Of a stretch of DNA of 64,000 nucleotides, positions 25,003 to 34,451 are shown piece by piece. Below the pieces are notes generated by a model, which did not search any database, was not told the origin of the DNA, and was given only the letters and a program-made list of their open reading frames with translations. Made by a program: the position numbers and the translations under genes. This DNA comes from Sphingomonas sp. URHD0057 (lineage in GTDB: Bacteria; Pseudomonadota; Alphaproteobacteria; Sphingomonadales; Sphingomonadaceae). The DNA is taken from the NCBI RefSeq assembly GCF_000620665.1, contig NZ_JIAU01000006.1:1-64000 (forward strand). The letters run 5' to 3'. Numbering within the stretch: position 1 is the first letter of the stretch; each line of letters starts with the position of its first letter.

Positions 25003-25909
25003 GCCCCGGCGCGGCATCGCAGCCGACCGCGATCAGGTCCATCGACACCCGCCCGAGCACCGGCAGCGCAAACTCGCCGGCGAACGCCGAGCCGCGCGAG
25101 GAGAAGCCGCGCAAATAGCCGTCGGCGTAACCGATATTGAGGATCGCCGCCTCGGTGTCTTCCGTGGCGACGAAGGTCGCGCCATAGCCGCAGCTCTCGC
25201 CGGCCGGGATGGTGCGCCGCTGGACGATTTCGGCGTCGACCCGCGCCACGCTGCGAATGTGGCCGTCCGCCTCCTCGCGCGGGACGCCGCCGTAGAGCGC
25301 AAGGCCCGGTCGGACGAGGTCGAAGCTGTAATCGCGCCCGAGGCAAATCCCGGCACTGTTGGCCATGCTGTATCGCTTGGCCGTCACCGCCGAAGCCACG
25401 GCGCGGAAGCGCTCGAGCTGCATCTCGTTGAGCGGATCGTCCTCGTCGGCGCAGGCGAGATGGCTGTGCAGCGTGTCGATCGCGAGCCGGTCGAGCGCCT
25501 CGATCTCCGTCGGCCGCAAGCCCAGCCGGTTGATCCCGGTGTCGATCATCACGTCGCACGGCCGCCCGGGCGCAATCTCTTTCCAGCGGCCGACCTGCTC
25601 GATGGTGTTGAGGCAGGGCCGCGCGGTGGACGCGAGCGGCGCCTCGGCGTCCGCTGGGCCGACGCCGTGAAGGACGACGAGGCCGGCGCCCAACGGGAGT
25701 GGCCCGAGCGCCTCGGCCTCCGCCCAGGTCGAAACGAAGAAGTCCCGGCAGCCCGCCTGATAGAGCGCCTGCGCGGTCTCGCGAGCGCCAAGGCCATAGC
25801 CGTCGGCCTTGATCGCCGCGCCCGCCGGTACGCCGGCGCGGTCCTGGAGCCAGCGCCAATTCTCCTGAATCGCTGTGCGGTCGATGGTCAGGCGAAGCGG
25901 ACGGTGCAT
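24881..25909 (-). CDS. alr: Alanine racemase
   Basis: The 342-residue protein has the PLP lysine in AAIKADGYGLG (Lys34). The C-terminal beta domain carries CGYGATFVA and GRVSMDLIAV. It makes D-alanine for peptidoglycan. The ATG at 25909 overlaps the TGA of the CsaA-like gene by one base, so the two are coupled. Its 3' end overlaps the nth gene on the other strand. Confidence 0.92.
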   Translation of the reverse strand: MHRPLRLTIDRTAIQENWRWLQDRAGVPAGAAIKADGYGLGARETAQALYQAGCRDFFVSTWAEAEALGPLPLGAGLVVLHGVGPADAEAPLASTARPCLNTIEQVGRWKEIAPGRPCDVMIDTGINRLGLRPTEIEALDRLAIDTLHSHLACADEDDPLNEMQLERFRAVASAVTAKRYSMANSAGICLGRDYSFDLVRPGLALYGGVPREEADGHIRSVARVDAEIVQRRTIPAGESCGYGATFVATEDTEAAILNIGYADGYLRGFSSRGSAFAGEFALPVLGRVSMDLIAVGCDAAPGLKEGEWVELDYDLPSASKQSGLSQYELLTTLGSRFERRWV

Positions 25910-26280
25910 CAATACAGCTGTCCGCCATTGGGGACGCCAACGCTCGGGCCGATCAGCACGACTTCCCCGCCTTCGTCGGGGAAGCCGAGTGTGAGCACCT
26001 CCGACATGAACGGCCCAATCTGCCGCGGCGGGAAATTGACCACCGCCGCGACCTGGCGGCCGATCAGGTCTTCCAGCCTGTAGTGAGTGGTGATCTGCGC
26101 CGAGGAGCGCTTGGTGCCGATCGCAGGCCCAAAGTCGATCGTCAGCTTGTAGGCGGGCTTCCGCGCCTCGGGAAACGACTCGGCGCGAACGATGGTGCCG
26201 ACGCGGACATCGATCTTTAGGAAGTCATCAAAGGTGATGGTATCGGCGCGCGGAGCATCCTGGTCGTGAAGCTTATGCAC
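25909..26280 (-). CDS. csaA: tRNA-binding protein, CsaA-like
   Basis: A 123-residue single OB-fold protein. It contains FDDFLKIDVRVGTIVRAESF, then KLTIDFGPAIGTKRSSAQI and the late QVAAVVNFPPRQIGP, the pattern of CsaA/tRNA-binding domain proteins. The family has chaperone-like and tRNA-binding activity. The start is GTG, with GAGG upstream. It lies 8 bases after glmS and is coupled to alr. Confidence 0.85.
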   Translation of the reverse strand: MHKLHDQDAPRADTITFDDFLKIDVRVGTIVRAESFPEARKPAYKLTIDFGPAIGTKRSSAQITTHYRLEDLIGRQVAAVVNFPPRQIGPFMSEVLTLGFPDEGGEVVLIGPSVGVPNGGQLY

Positions 26281-26288
26281 CTAACACC

Positions 26289-28112
<1,824 letters not shown>

Positions 28113-28261
28113 CCAACATGAACCCTGCAGACTCGACGATTGCCGGCCTCGCTACAGCCAATGTTGCCGGAACGCATCACTTTGCTGTGGATCGGTTTCA
28201 AAGGGCTTTTGCATCCCGATTCAGCTGCTAGGTTTGCCTAAGGGTCTCGGGGGATTTTTCC

Positions 28262-28852
28262 GTGAATTTGAAGATGTTGAGCGCGGCCGCGCTATTGGCT
28301 GCGTGCACCGTGACAAGTGCGGCACGAGGTCAGGACCTGATGCAGCCCATCCCGCAAACCGGCGTGGAAGCAGCTACAGATTCTGGCGATGCAACGCCGG
28401 CGGCGCCGCTCGCGGCAGAGCGCAAGCTAGCCGCGCTAACCCCGGTCGAACTGGAAATCGTCACGGCCGCGAGCAGCAAGACCAGCCATCAGGGTGAACA
28501 AATTCGAATTCGCGTCGCTGCGTCGGTCTCGGTCGACGGCATGGTCGTCCTTCCGGCCGGCACGGAAGGATTTGCCGAGGTGATTCAGGTCTCGCATGGC
28601 GCTTTCGGCGGGAAGGCGGGAGAGCTTGTGCTCGGCGCGCCTTATGTGATGCTCGACGGCCAAAAGATCGGACTAAAGCGCTTCGGCTATGGCCCAAGCA
28701 GCGGCCGCGACCGCTTTGGGCAGGCGATGGTTGCGACTGCGGTAATAGGCGTTGCCGGCATGTTCATTGGCGGTGGCAATATCGACATTGCGAGCGGGAC
28801 CCGCGCCAACGCGGTTGTGACCACCGACACCATCATCCACGCCCAGCCATAG
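28262..28852 (+). CDS. Secreted protein of unknown function
   Basis: A 196-residue protein with a signal peptide (MNLKMLSAAALLAACTVTSA) and a mature domain that begins around ATDSGDATPAAPLAAERK. The segment VVLPAGTEGFAEVIQV followed by KAGELVLGAPYVMLDGQKI looks like an all-beta domain. A hydrophobic GVAGMFIGGG stretch precedes the C-terminus. The start is GTG 28262 with GGGGGA upstream. I do not recognise a family. The gene begins a short two-gene run with the DUF2846-like gene 24 bases downstream. Gene reality is well supported by the signal peptide and codon use. Confidence 0.65.
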   Translation: MNLKMLSAAALLAACTVTSAARGQDLMQPIPQTGVEAATDSGDATPAAPLAAERKLAALTPVELEIVTAASSKTSHQGEQIRIRVAASVSVDGMVVLPAGTEGFAEVIQVSHGAFGGKAGELVLGAPYVMLDGQKIGLKRFGYGPSSGRDRFGQAMVATAVIGVAGMFIGGGNIDIASGTRANAVVTTDTIIHAQP

Positions 28853-28876
28853 ATATCCAACAAGGAGTGAGTGAGA

Positions 28877-29392
28877 ATGCGTTTGAATACAGTTTTGCTA
28901 ATCGGCGCCGCCGCAGCTTTTTCCGTGCCGGCCAATGCTGCCGACACCGGTGCAAATGTCGAAACGGCCGCCCAGGATACGAAGGCCGCCAAAGTCGCGC
29001 CGCAGATTGCGCCGCCGCCGGCGGGGATGGGACAGGTTGTCTTCTATCGTCCATCGTCGATGGGCGGCTTGGTCAGCTGCCGCGTCAACGAAGGCGAGAA
29101 GGTCTTGAACCGCTTGCCGCCGGGCAAATATTTCGTTTTGCAGACGATCCCCGGAGTGCACGAATATTCGGTTCACAGCGAATCCAAGGACGTGGTGCGG
29201 GTCAACGTCGAGGACGGTGAGACGCAGTATGCGCGCTGCAACATCAGCATGGGTTTCCTCGTCGGACGGCCGAATCTTTCGACCCAGGACCGGGCCGATT
29301 TCGACAAGCGCGGCAAGAAGCTGAAACTTCAGCCGCCGTTCGATTCTAAGGAAGACGCCAAGGCCGAGACGCCGGAAGCGAATAAGGGCTAA
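28877..29392 (+). CDS. Secreted DUF2846-like protein
   Basis: A 171-residue protein with a signal peptide ending near VPANA. The mature part reads GMGQVVFYRPSSMGGLVSC, then LPPGKYFVLQTIPGVHEYS and VEDGETQYARC, which is the pattern of DUF2846 domains: a beta-sandwich seen in predicted outer-membrane associated proteins. The ATG at 28877 is preferred over a GTG six bases upstream because AAGGAG is at proper distance. It follows the other secreted protein gene and converges with glmU, so a small two-gene operon is likely. Confidence 0.68.
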   Translation: MRLNTVLLIGAAAAFSVPANAADTGANVETAAQDTKAAKVAPQIAPPPAGMGQVVFYRPSSMGGLVSCRVNEGEKVLNRLPPGKYFVLQTIPGVHEYSVHSESKDVVRVNVEDGETQYARCNISMGFLVGRPNLSTQDRADFDKRGKKLKLQPPFDSKEDAKAETPEANKG

Positions 29393-29411
29393 GCTGCCTG
29401 CGCCGGCTGGG

Positions 29412-30767
29412 CTATTCCGCCGCTTTCCGAGTCATCCGCTCGCGAAAGCGCTTCGCCCAGCCGGCAACGCCCTTCTGGTCGCTACGCTCGACGGCGAGCG
29501 CGTCGGCCTCGACGTTTTCGGTGATCACCGAGCCGGCCCCGACGATCGCGCCGTCGCCGATCGTCACCGGCGCGACCAAAGCTGTGTTCGACCCGATGAA
29601 GGCGCCCGCCCCGATCACCGTGCGGTACTTGCCGAACCCGTCGTAATTGCAGGTGATGGTGCCGGCGCCGATGTTGGCGCGCGCACCGACTTCAGCGTCG
29701 CCGACATAGGACAGATGATTGACCTTGGCGCCCTCGCCGACCTGCGCCTTCTTGAGCTCGACGAAATTGCCGACCTTGGTCCGCGCGCCGAGCGTCGTGC
29801 CGGGGCGGATCCTGGCGAACGGGCCGATGCTCGCCTTCGTCCCGATGATTGCGCCCTCGATGTGGCTGAACGCCTTGATCACCGCCCCCTCGGCGATCTC
29901 GACGCCTGGCCCGAATACGACATGCGGCTCGACCGTCACGTCTCGCGCGAGCCTGGTGTCGTAGGCGAACCAGACGCTTTCGGGATCGATCAGCGTCGCG
30001 CCCTCGTCGAGCACTTCCTCGCGGCGGCGGCGCTGCCATTCGAGCTCCAGATGCGCGAGCTCGGCACGGCTGTTGACGCCGGCGGTCTCATACGGATCGC
30101 CTTCGATCACGACCGCGTCGCGGCCTTCGGCGGCAGCGATGTTGACGATGTCGGGGAGGTAGAATTCGCCGGCCGCATTGTCGTTACCGACCTCGCCCAG
30201 CCACCGGAATAGATCCCGAGCCCGCACCGCCATCATGCCGGAGTTGCACAGGCGGACCGCCCGCTCCTCCTCGGTCGCGTCCTTATATTCGACCATCCTG
30301 GCGATGCGGTCGCCGTCGCCGAGGATGATCCGTCCGTATTTCAGCGGGTCAGGCGGGGTCGAGGCGAGGACGACCACGCCGGGGCCGCCGTCGCCGTCGA
30401 GCCGGTCGAGCATTCGCCGCAGCGTCTCGGCCTCGACGAAGGGCGTGTCGCCATAAAGGACCAGAACCGGCCCGTCGTAGCCGGCGAGCGCTTGCTCGGC
30501 CTGCTGCACCGCATGGCCGGTACCCTTTTGCTCGGCCTGGAGCGCTACCGCGACGTCGCGGTCGCGGATCGCGGCTTCGACCTGCTCCCGGCCCTTGCCG
30601 ACCACCACGACGCGCTTGTCGGCGCCAAGGGCGTCGACGCGGTCGATGAGGTGGAGGAGCAGCGGCCGGCTGGCGATCGGGTGCAGCACCTTGTGCGTGT
30701 CGGAGCGCATGCGCGTGCCCTGCCCGGCGGCGAGGATGACTACGGCGAAACGGCGCTGGTCGCTCAT
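29412..30767 (-). CDS. glmU: Bifunctional UDP-N-acetylglucosamine pyrophosphorylase / glucosamine-1-phosphate acetyltransferase
   Basis: The 451-residue protein has the uridyltransferase motif LAAGQGTRMRSDTHKVLHPI at the N-terminus, LVLYGDTPF, and a C-terminal left-handed beta-helix of hexapeptide repeats from VVFGPGVEIAEGA onwards. GAGTITCNYDG and the His/Lys acetyltransferase region are intact. It makes UDP-GlcNAc, completing what GlmS starts; glmS lies only 1.3 kb away but on a separate transcription unit. Confidence 0.95.
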   Translation of the reverse strand: MSDQRRFAVVILAAGQGTRMRSDTHKVLHPIASRPLLLHLIDRVDALGADKRVVVVGKGREQVEAAIRDRDVAVALQAEQKGTGHAVQQAEQALAGYDGPVLVLYGDTPFVEAETLRRMLDRLDGDGGPGVVVLASTPPDPLKYGRIILGDGDRIARMVEYKDATEEERAVRLCNSGMMAVRARDLFRWLGEVGNDNAAGEFYLPDIVNIAAAEGRDAVVIEGDPYETAGVNSRAELAHLELEWQRRRREEVLDEGATLIDPESVWFAYDTRLARDVTVEPHVVFGPGVEIAEGAVIKAFSHIEGAIIGTKASIGPFARIRPGTTLGARTKVGNFVELKKAQVGEGAKVNHLSYVGDAEVGARANIGAGTITCNYDGFGKYRTVIGAGAFIGSNTALVAPVTIGDGAIVGAGSVITENVEADALAVERSDQKGVAGWAKRFRERMTRKAAE

Positions 30768-30800
30768 CGTGGCGCGAGCAATGGCATGGCGCCGAAGCCA

Positions 30801-30817
30801 GCGCCAGTGGCTGGCGC
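30801..30817 (-). terminator. Hairpin after the third exbD gene
   Basis: GCGCCAG at 30801-30807 pairs with CTGGCGC at 30811-30817 across a three-base loop, in the 53-base gap between the third exbD gene and glmU. There is no T tract, so termination would need help; it may only stabilise the 3' end of the mRNA. Confidence 0.3.
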
Positions 30818-30820
30818 CGG

Positions 30821-31240
30821 TCAGTAGCTCGCGTAAGCTTCGTTGCCGATAAAGCCGAACTTTCGGACATGTTCGCGCTTGATGACGCCAAGCACTTCAT
30901 CGACCGTCTCGTACCGAGCATCGGGCGCTGGGCGCAGATGAAGCTCAGGTGCCGGCGTGATCCTCTGCGATTGCCGAAGCACGAACCGCAACTGATCCTG
31001 CGACACCGGCCCTTCATTCCACAGGATCTGCCCTGAGGACTGAATCGCGATTTCGTTAGAGACGTGCCGTACGTAAGGACATGTCGGGCACGGCGGCGGG
31101 ACGTCCAACTTCACCGCGTGGGTCTGGATTGGAATGGTGATGACGAACATCGCCAGCAAGACCAGCATGACGTCGATCAGCGGCGTTGTGTTCAGGTCCA
31201 AGATGGGCGGCGGAGTGGCGACGGCCGAGGCAACGCGCAT
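30821..31240 (-). CDS. exbD: ExbD/TolR family biopolymer transport protein (third copy)
   Basis: A 139-residue protein with one membrane helix near the N-terminus containing the essential Asp in TPLIDVMLVLLAMFVIT, and a periplasmic ExbD domain. After the helix is an unusual proline/cysteine patch PPPCPTCPYV that the other two copies lack. ExbD works with ExbB as the stator that uses proton motive force to energise TonB. AGGAGAG precedes the ATG. It is separated from the other exb genes by an intrinsic terminator, so it may depend on read-through or its own promoter. Confidence 0.88.
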   Translation of the reverse strand: MRVASAVATPPPILDLNTTPLIDVMLVLLAMFVITIPIQTHAVKLDVPPPCPTCPYVRHVSNEIAIQSSGQILWNEGPVSQDQLRFVLRQSQRITPAPELHLRPAPDARYETVDEVLGVIKREHVRKFGFIGNEAYASY

Positions 31241-31297
31241 TGATCGCTCTCCTAGCTGTTATAATATCTCATAACCGGCACAGCGACGCAAGAGCGC

Positions 31298-31324
31298 AAA
31301 AAAAGCGGCCCCCGGAGGGACCGC
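31298..31324 (-). terminator. Intrinsic terminator between second and third exbD
   Basis: On the minus strand GCGGTCCC, a short loop and GGGGCCGC (one T-G pair) form a stem that is followed by seven T residues. This is a textbook rho-independent terminator lying between the exbD genes at 31351-31785 and 30821-31240. Confidence 0.8.
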
Positions 31325-31350
31325 CAAATCTGTCGAAAGCCTGAGGCTTC

Positions 31351-31785
31351 CTAGAAGATGTTCATATAATATTCGTTGCCGACGAAGCCCATCTTTTGGA
31401 CGTGCGCCTGCTTGGTAACCGCGAGCACCTTGTCGACGATCTCGTAGCGAGCGGTCGCGTCCGGCTGCAGGTGAAGCTCGGGGACGGGGTTCATCTGCTG
31501 CGTTGTGTCGAGATAGGCGCGCAGCTGCGGCATTGTGACCGGTGAACCGTTCCACAGCACCTGATCCTGAGCGTTGATCGATAGCACGTTCTTGATCGGA
31601 TCGATCACCTGGGGCGGCGGATTCTGCTGCTGAACCGGAAGGTCGAGCTTCACCGCGTGCGTCTGGATCGGAATGGTGATGATGAACATGATGAGGAGAA
31701 CCAGCATGACGTCGATGAGCGGCGTCACGTTCATGTCGATCATGGGTTCGCCGGAGTCATTGTCACCGGTAGTTTGCATAGACAT
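31351..31785 (-). CDS. exbD: ExbD/TolR family biopolymer transport protein (second copy)
   Basis: A 144-residue ExbD with the conserved Asp in NVTPLIDVMLVLLIMFIIT and the periplasmic domain. After the helix comes a QQQNPPPQV stretch. AGGAG lies upstream of the ATG. It follows the first exbD by 12 bases and is clearly in the same transcript as tonB-exbB-exbD. Its closest relative in the window is the third copy: both carry the helix-exit sequence TIPIQTHAVKLD, pointing to a duplication. Confidence 0.9.
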   Translation of the reverse strand: MSMQTTGDNDSGEPMIDMNVTPLIDVMLVLLIMFIITIPIQTHAVKLDLPVQQQNPPPQVIDPIKNVLSINAQDQVLWNGSPVTMPQLRAYLDTTQQMNPVPELHLQPDATARYEIVDKVLAVTKQAHVQKMGFVGNEYYMNIF

Positions 31786-31797
31786 GCTGAAAAGCTC

Positions 31798-32283
31798 CTA
31801 TTCGGCGCGATAGCCGGTCAGCGGCGGCGGCTCGGAAATGAAGCCGACGCGCTGGAAGCCAGCCTGTTGCATGGTGATGATCGCCGCGCCGATGCACTTG
31901 TACCGCGTGTTGACGTCGCCACGGATATGCGCCTCCGGCATATTGTCTTCGTTGATGTTCTGGACCCCGCCGACCTTCTTGATCTGATCCTCGAGCTTCT
32001 TGACGGCGCGATCGAGCAGGTCCTTCTGGTTGACCCTGGTCACGCCCCAATAGACCTCGCAGGAATCGCCAGGACCGTTGCGGACCACCAGCGAGACGTT
32101 GTCCGGCTTCGTCGTCGTCGGCTCGTACCGCACATTCGGCAATTTGATGGGAATCGTCTGCTTGATCACCTGGGTTGTGATCAAGAACACGATCAGAAGC
32201 ACCAGCATCACGTCGGTCAACGGTACAACGTTGATGTCGGATATGGCTTCGTCTTCGTCGCCTTGGATTACTTGACCTGCCAT
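31798..32283 (-). CDS. exbD: ExbD/TolR family biopolymer transport protein (first copy)
   Basis: A 161-residue ExbD. The membrane helix contains the key Asp in NVVPLTDVMLVLLIVFLIT. The periplasmic domain is longer than in the other two copies (two Cys, in DSCEVYWG and RYKCIGAA) and ends PPPLTGYRAE. Its helix exit (TTQVIKQTIPIKLP) differs from the other two, so it is the more divergent paralogue. It begins after a hairpin downstream of exbB, with AGAGGAAC upstream of the ATG. Confidence 0.9.
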   Translation of the reverse strand: MAGQVIQGDEDEAISDINVVPLTDVMLVLLIVFLITTQVIKQTIPIKLPNVRYEPTTTKPDNVSLVVRNGPGDSCEVYWGVTRVNQKDLLDRAVKKLEDQIKKVGGVQNINEDNMPEAHIRGDVNTRYKCIGAAIITMQQAGFQRVGFISEPPPLTGYRAE

Positions 32284-32311
32284 CGTTCCTCTACTTTATC
32301 CGGGCGGGGCC

Positions 32312-32330
32312 CCGGCTCTAGAAGAGCCGG
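32312..32330 (-). promoter_or_regulatory. Intercistronic hairpin between exbB and exbD
   Basis: CCGGCTCT at 32312-32319 and AGAGCCGG at 32323-32330 form a perfect eight-base stem with a three-base loop. No T tract follows, so it is more likely an mRNA-stabilising or processing element that could set different levels of ExbB and ExbD than a terminator. Confidence 0.45.
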
Positions 32331-32342
32331 AGCCTGGCGCGA

Positions 32343-33122
32343 TTATTGGGCGGTGGTCGGCGTGCGGACCGGCTCGCTCGGCGCGGCGCCGCGAGCCGGA
32401 GCGCTGGTGCGTGCGGCCGAGCCCGGAGCGCCCCCAACACGCGGCTTCACCGCACCGTCGGACATCAGATAGCCGTGAAGGTCGTTGGTGAAGGCCGCGA
32501 GGTCCTCCATGATCGACTTGTTGCGGCGGACCAGCCAGTTGTAGGCGAGCACGGCCGGAACCGCGACGACGAGGCCGAGCGCGGTCATGATCAGCGCCTC
32601 ACCGACCGGGCCGGCGACCGCGTCGATCGACGCCTGGCCGGAAGCGCCGATCCTGATCAGCGCGCGATAGATGCCCACGACGGTGCCGAACAGACCGATG
32701 AATGGCGCGGTCGAGCCCACCGTCGCGAGGAAGGCGAGGCCTTCGCCGAGGCGCGAGCTGATCGCGCCCTGGCTGCGTGCCAGGCTGTTCGCCATCCAGT
32801 CATGCTGATCGATCGGGTCGGTCAGCTTGCTGTGCTGGTCCTGCGCAATGAGCGCGTCGTCGACGATCGAGCGATAGGCGCTGCGCGCCTCCAACTTCTG
32901 CGCCGCTTCGCGCAGGTTAGCCGAGTTCCAGAAGCTTGAGCGGACTTTGCGGCCCTGAGCGATGATCTTCTGCTGCTGCATTAGTTTGGTGAACAGGATG
33001 TAGAACGAGAAGATCGACATCAGGACGAGAATGGAGAACACCGAGATGGCGATGATGCCACCCTGCTGAAGGGCGGGAATCAGGCCATAAGGGTTGGCCG
33101 TTGCGGCGGGTGCTGCTTGCAT
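32343..33122 (-). CDS. exbB: ExbB/TolQ family proton channel protein
   Basis: The 259-residue protein has three membrane helices: one near residues 22-45, then a long cytoplasmic loop with the segment IDQHDWMANSLARSQG, then FLATVGSTAPFIGLFGTVVGIY and EALIMTALGLVVAVPAVLAY. It is the MotA/TolQ/ExbB fold. The C-terminal 40 residues are Ala/Pro/Gly-rich. It partners with ExbD to drive TonB. It follows tonB by 36 bases with AGAAGGAAAG before the ATG. Confidence 0.92.
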   Translation of the reverse strand: MQAAPAATANPYGLIPALQQGGIIAISVFSILVLMSIFSFYILFTKLMQQQKIIAQGRKVRSSFWNSANLREAAQKLEARSAYRSIVDDALIAQDQHSKLTDPIDQHDWMANSLARSQGAISSRLGEGLAFLATVGSTAPFIGLFGTVVGIYRALIRIGASGQASIDAVAGPVGEALIMTALGLVVAVPAVLAYNWLVRRNKSIMEDLAAFTNDLHGYLMSDGAVKPRVGGAPGSAARTSAPARGAAPSEPVRTPTTAQ

Positions 33123-33158
33123 GACTGTGCTTTCCTTCTGAATAGAATTTAGTGCAAT

Positions 33159-33824
33159 TTATTCGGCCGGGACGACCCAGGTAATCGTTGGCGTCCGGAT
33201 GGTATCCGTGGTCGCGTTGCCATTGCTGTCGCGCGCCGGCGAGAACTTGGCGCGGCGACGCAAAATATTGCAGGTCGCCGAGTCCAACGCTCCGTTGCCC
33301 GTCGAGCGGATCAGATTGCAAGCGACGACGCGTCCGTCCGTACCGATCGTCAGCTCTGCTTGTGCAGTGCCTCCCGCGCCGGCGGCAAGCGCCGAGGCCG
33401 GATAATCGTCCGTGCTAAATAGCGTTCGCAGATCACCCTTCGCACTCTGAGCTGACTGCGTCTTACGTGGCGGTGGTGGCGGGGCCGGCGGAGGCGGCGC
33501 CAAGGCGACCTGCGGGATCGGCGGCGGATGAGGTGCCTCGATCACCTGGATCGGCGGCGCCGGCGCTTCCATGCGCACCAGCGGCGGCGGAATGGTCGGC
33601 GGCGGCGGGACCTTCGGCATGTCCTTGGGCGGCGGCGGCGGCTCCTCAGGGGGCGGCGGCTGCTCCTCGACGTCGAAAGTCTTGAGGTCCTCCGCGGCCT
33701 TTTTGATTACGTTGTAGGCCAGACCAGTGACGATGGCGTAGCCCAATCCGAGCTGGAGAATGGCAACGATGATGATCGCCAGTGTCCGGTTGCCGCTGAG
33801 TTCTTTTTTTTGGGCGTATGACAT
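33159..33824 (-). CDS. tonB: Energy transducer TonB
   Basis: The 221-residue protein has one N-terminal membrane helix, a proline-rich periplasmic spacer (long runs of Pro with Glu and Lys, about residues 53-120), and a C-terminal TonB domain with RTLFSTDDYPASALAAGAGG and AELTIGTDGRVVACNLIRST. It passes proton-motive energy to outer-membrane TonB-dependent receptors, which sphingomonads have in large numbers. It is the first gene of the tonB-exbB-exbD-exbD operon. Confidence 0.92.
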   Translation of the reverse strand: MSYAQKKELSGNRTLAIIIVAILQLGLGYAIVTGLAYNVIKKAAEDLKTFDVEEQPPPPEEPPPPPKDMPKVPPPPTIPPPLVRMEAPAPPIQVIEAPHPPPIPQVALAPPPPAPPPPPRKTQSAQSAKGDLRTLFSTDDYPASALAAGAGGTAQAELTIGTDGRVVACNLIRSTGNGALDSATCNILRRRAKFSPARDSNGNATTDTIRTPTITWVVPAE

Positions 33825-34025
33825 TAACCCAGTGCTCTCCCTCGATGCGCCGTGCTGCCACGGTCAGACCAGGCGTCGGCCGCGCCCCGTCCATTGAACC
33901 CTAGCCGATGTATCAACATATCATCGACGCACAAGCGCGCTTCCTTATCCCCCACTCAAAGGCCGCGCAACGGATTTTGTTCCACGTCCGGAAGGCGTGA
34001 AACCCCGTGTCCTAAGGTGAGTCGT

Positions 34026-34451
34026 TCAGGCTTCGGGCCAAGGTCCGGAAAAGGAAGCGATTTCGACACCCACCCCATGCGCGTCCGGATAAACGTCGGG
34101 CTTCGAGGTCCGTACCCGCACGGCCTTGACTCCGCGGAAGGCGGCGATCCGTTCGAACACGGCATGAGCCAGGGTCTCCTGGAGATTGTAGCGCCGAGCG
34201 GATGCAAGCTCCTCGACCTCGGTGCGAAGGAAATCATAGTTCCATGCATGCGCCGGATCGTCGTCGTGCGGCATGCTCACATCGTCGAGCCAGATCTCGA
34301 CCGAGACCAGCAGGCGCTGCGGTGCTCCCACTTCGAAATCGTGAAAGCCGATGTCCACCTGGACCGCTAGGGATTCGAGCAGGATGCGCGCCGAACGGAC
34401 CTTGAGATGGTCCGGCACCAATCCGATAAGCTTGGGTTCGGTAATGGTCAT
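34026..34451 (-). CDS. folB: Dihydroneopterin aldolase family protein
   Basis: A 141-residue FolB-like protein with VRSARILLESLAVQVDIGFHDFE near the start, then RLLVSVEIWLD and NLQETLAHAVFERIAAF. The catalytic Lys of the family (near KPDVYPDAHGV) is followed by an insertion. It cleaves dihydroneopterin in folate synthesis. Starts at an ATG overlapping the upstream SDR stop by four bases, so the two are coupled; folB next to a short-chain dehydrogenase is common in sphingomonads. Confidence 0.82.
   Translation of the reverse strand: MTITEPKLIGLVPDHLKVRSARILLESLAVQVDIGFHDFEVGAPQRLLVSVEIWLDDVSMPHDDDPAHAWNYDFLRTEVEELASARRYNLQETLAHAVFERIAAFRGVKAVRVRTSKPDVYPDAHGVGVEIASFSGPWPEA

Noticed and set aside
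28161-28200. Possible EcfG-type stress promoter (GGAAC ... GTT) upstream of the secreted-protein gene
   Set aside because: GGAAC is present near 28169, but the next GTT is 21 bases later, not 16-17, so the spacing is wrong.
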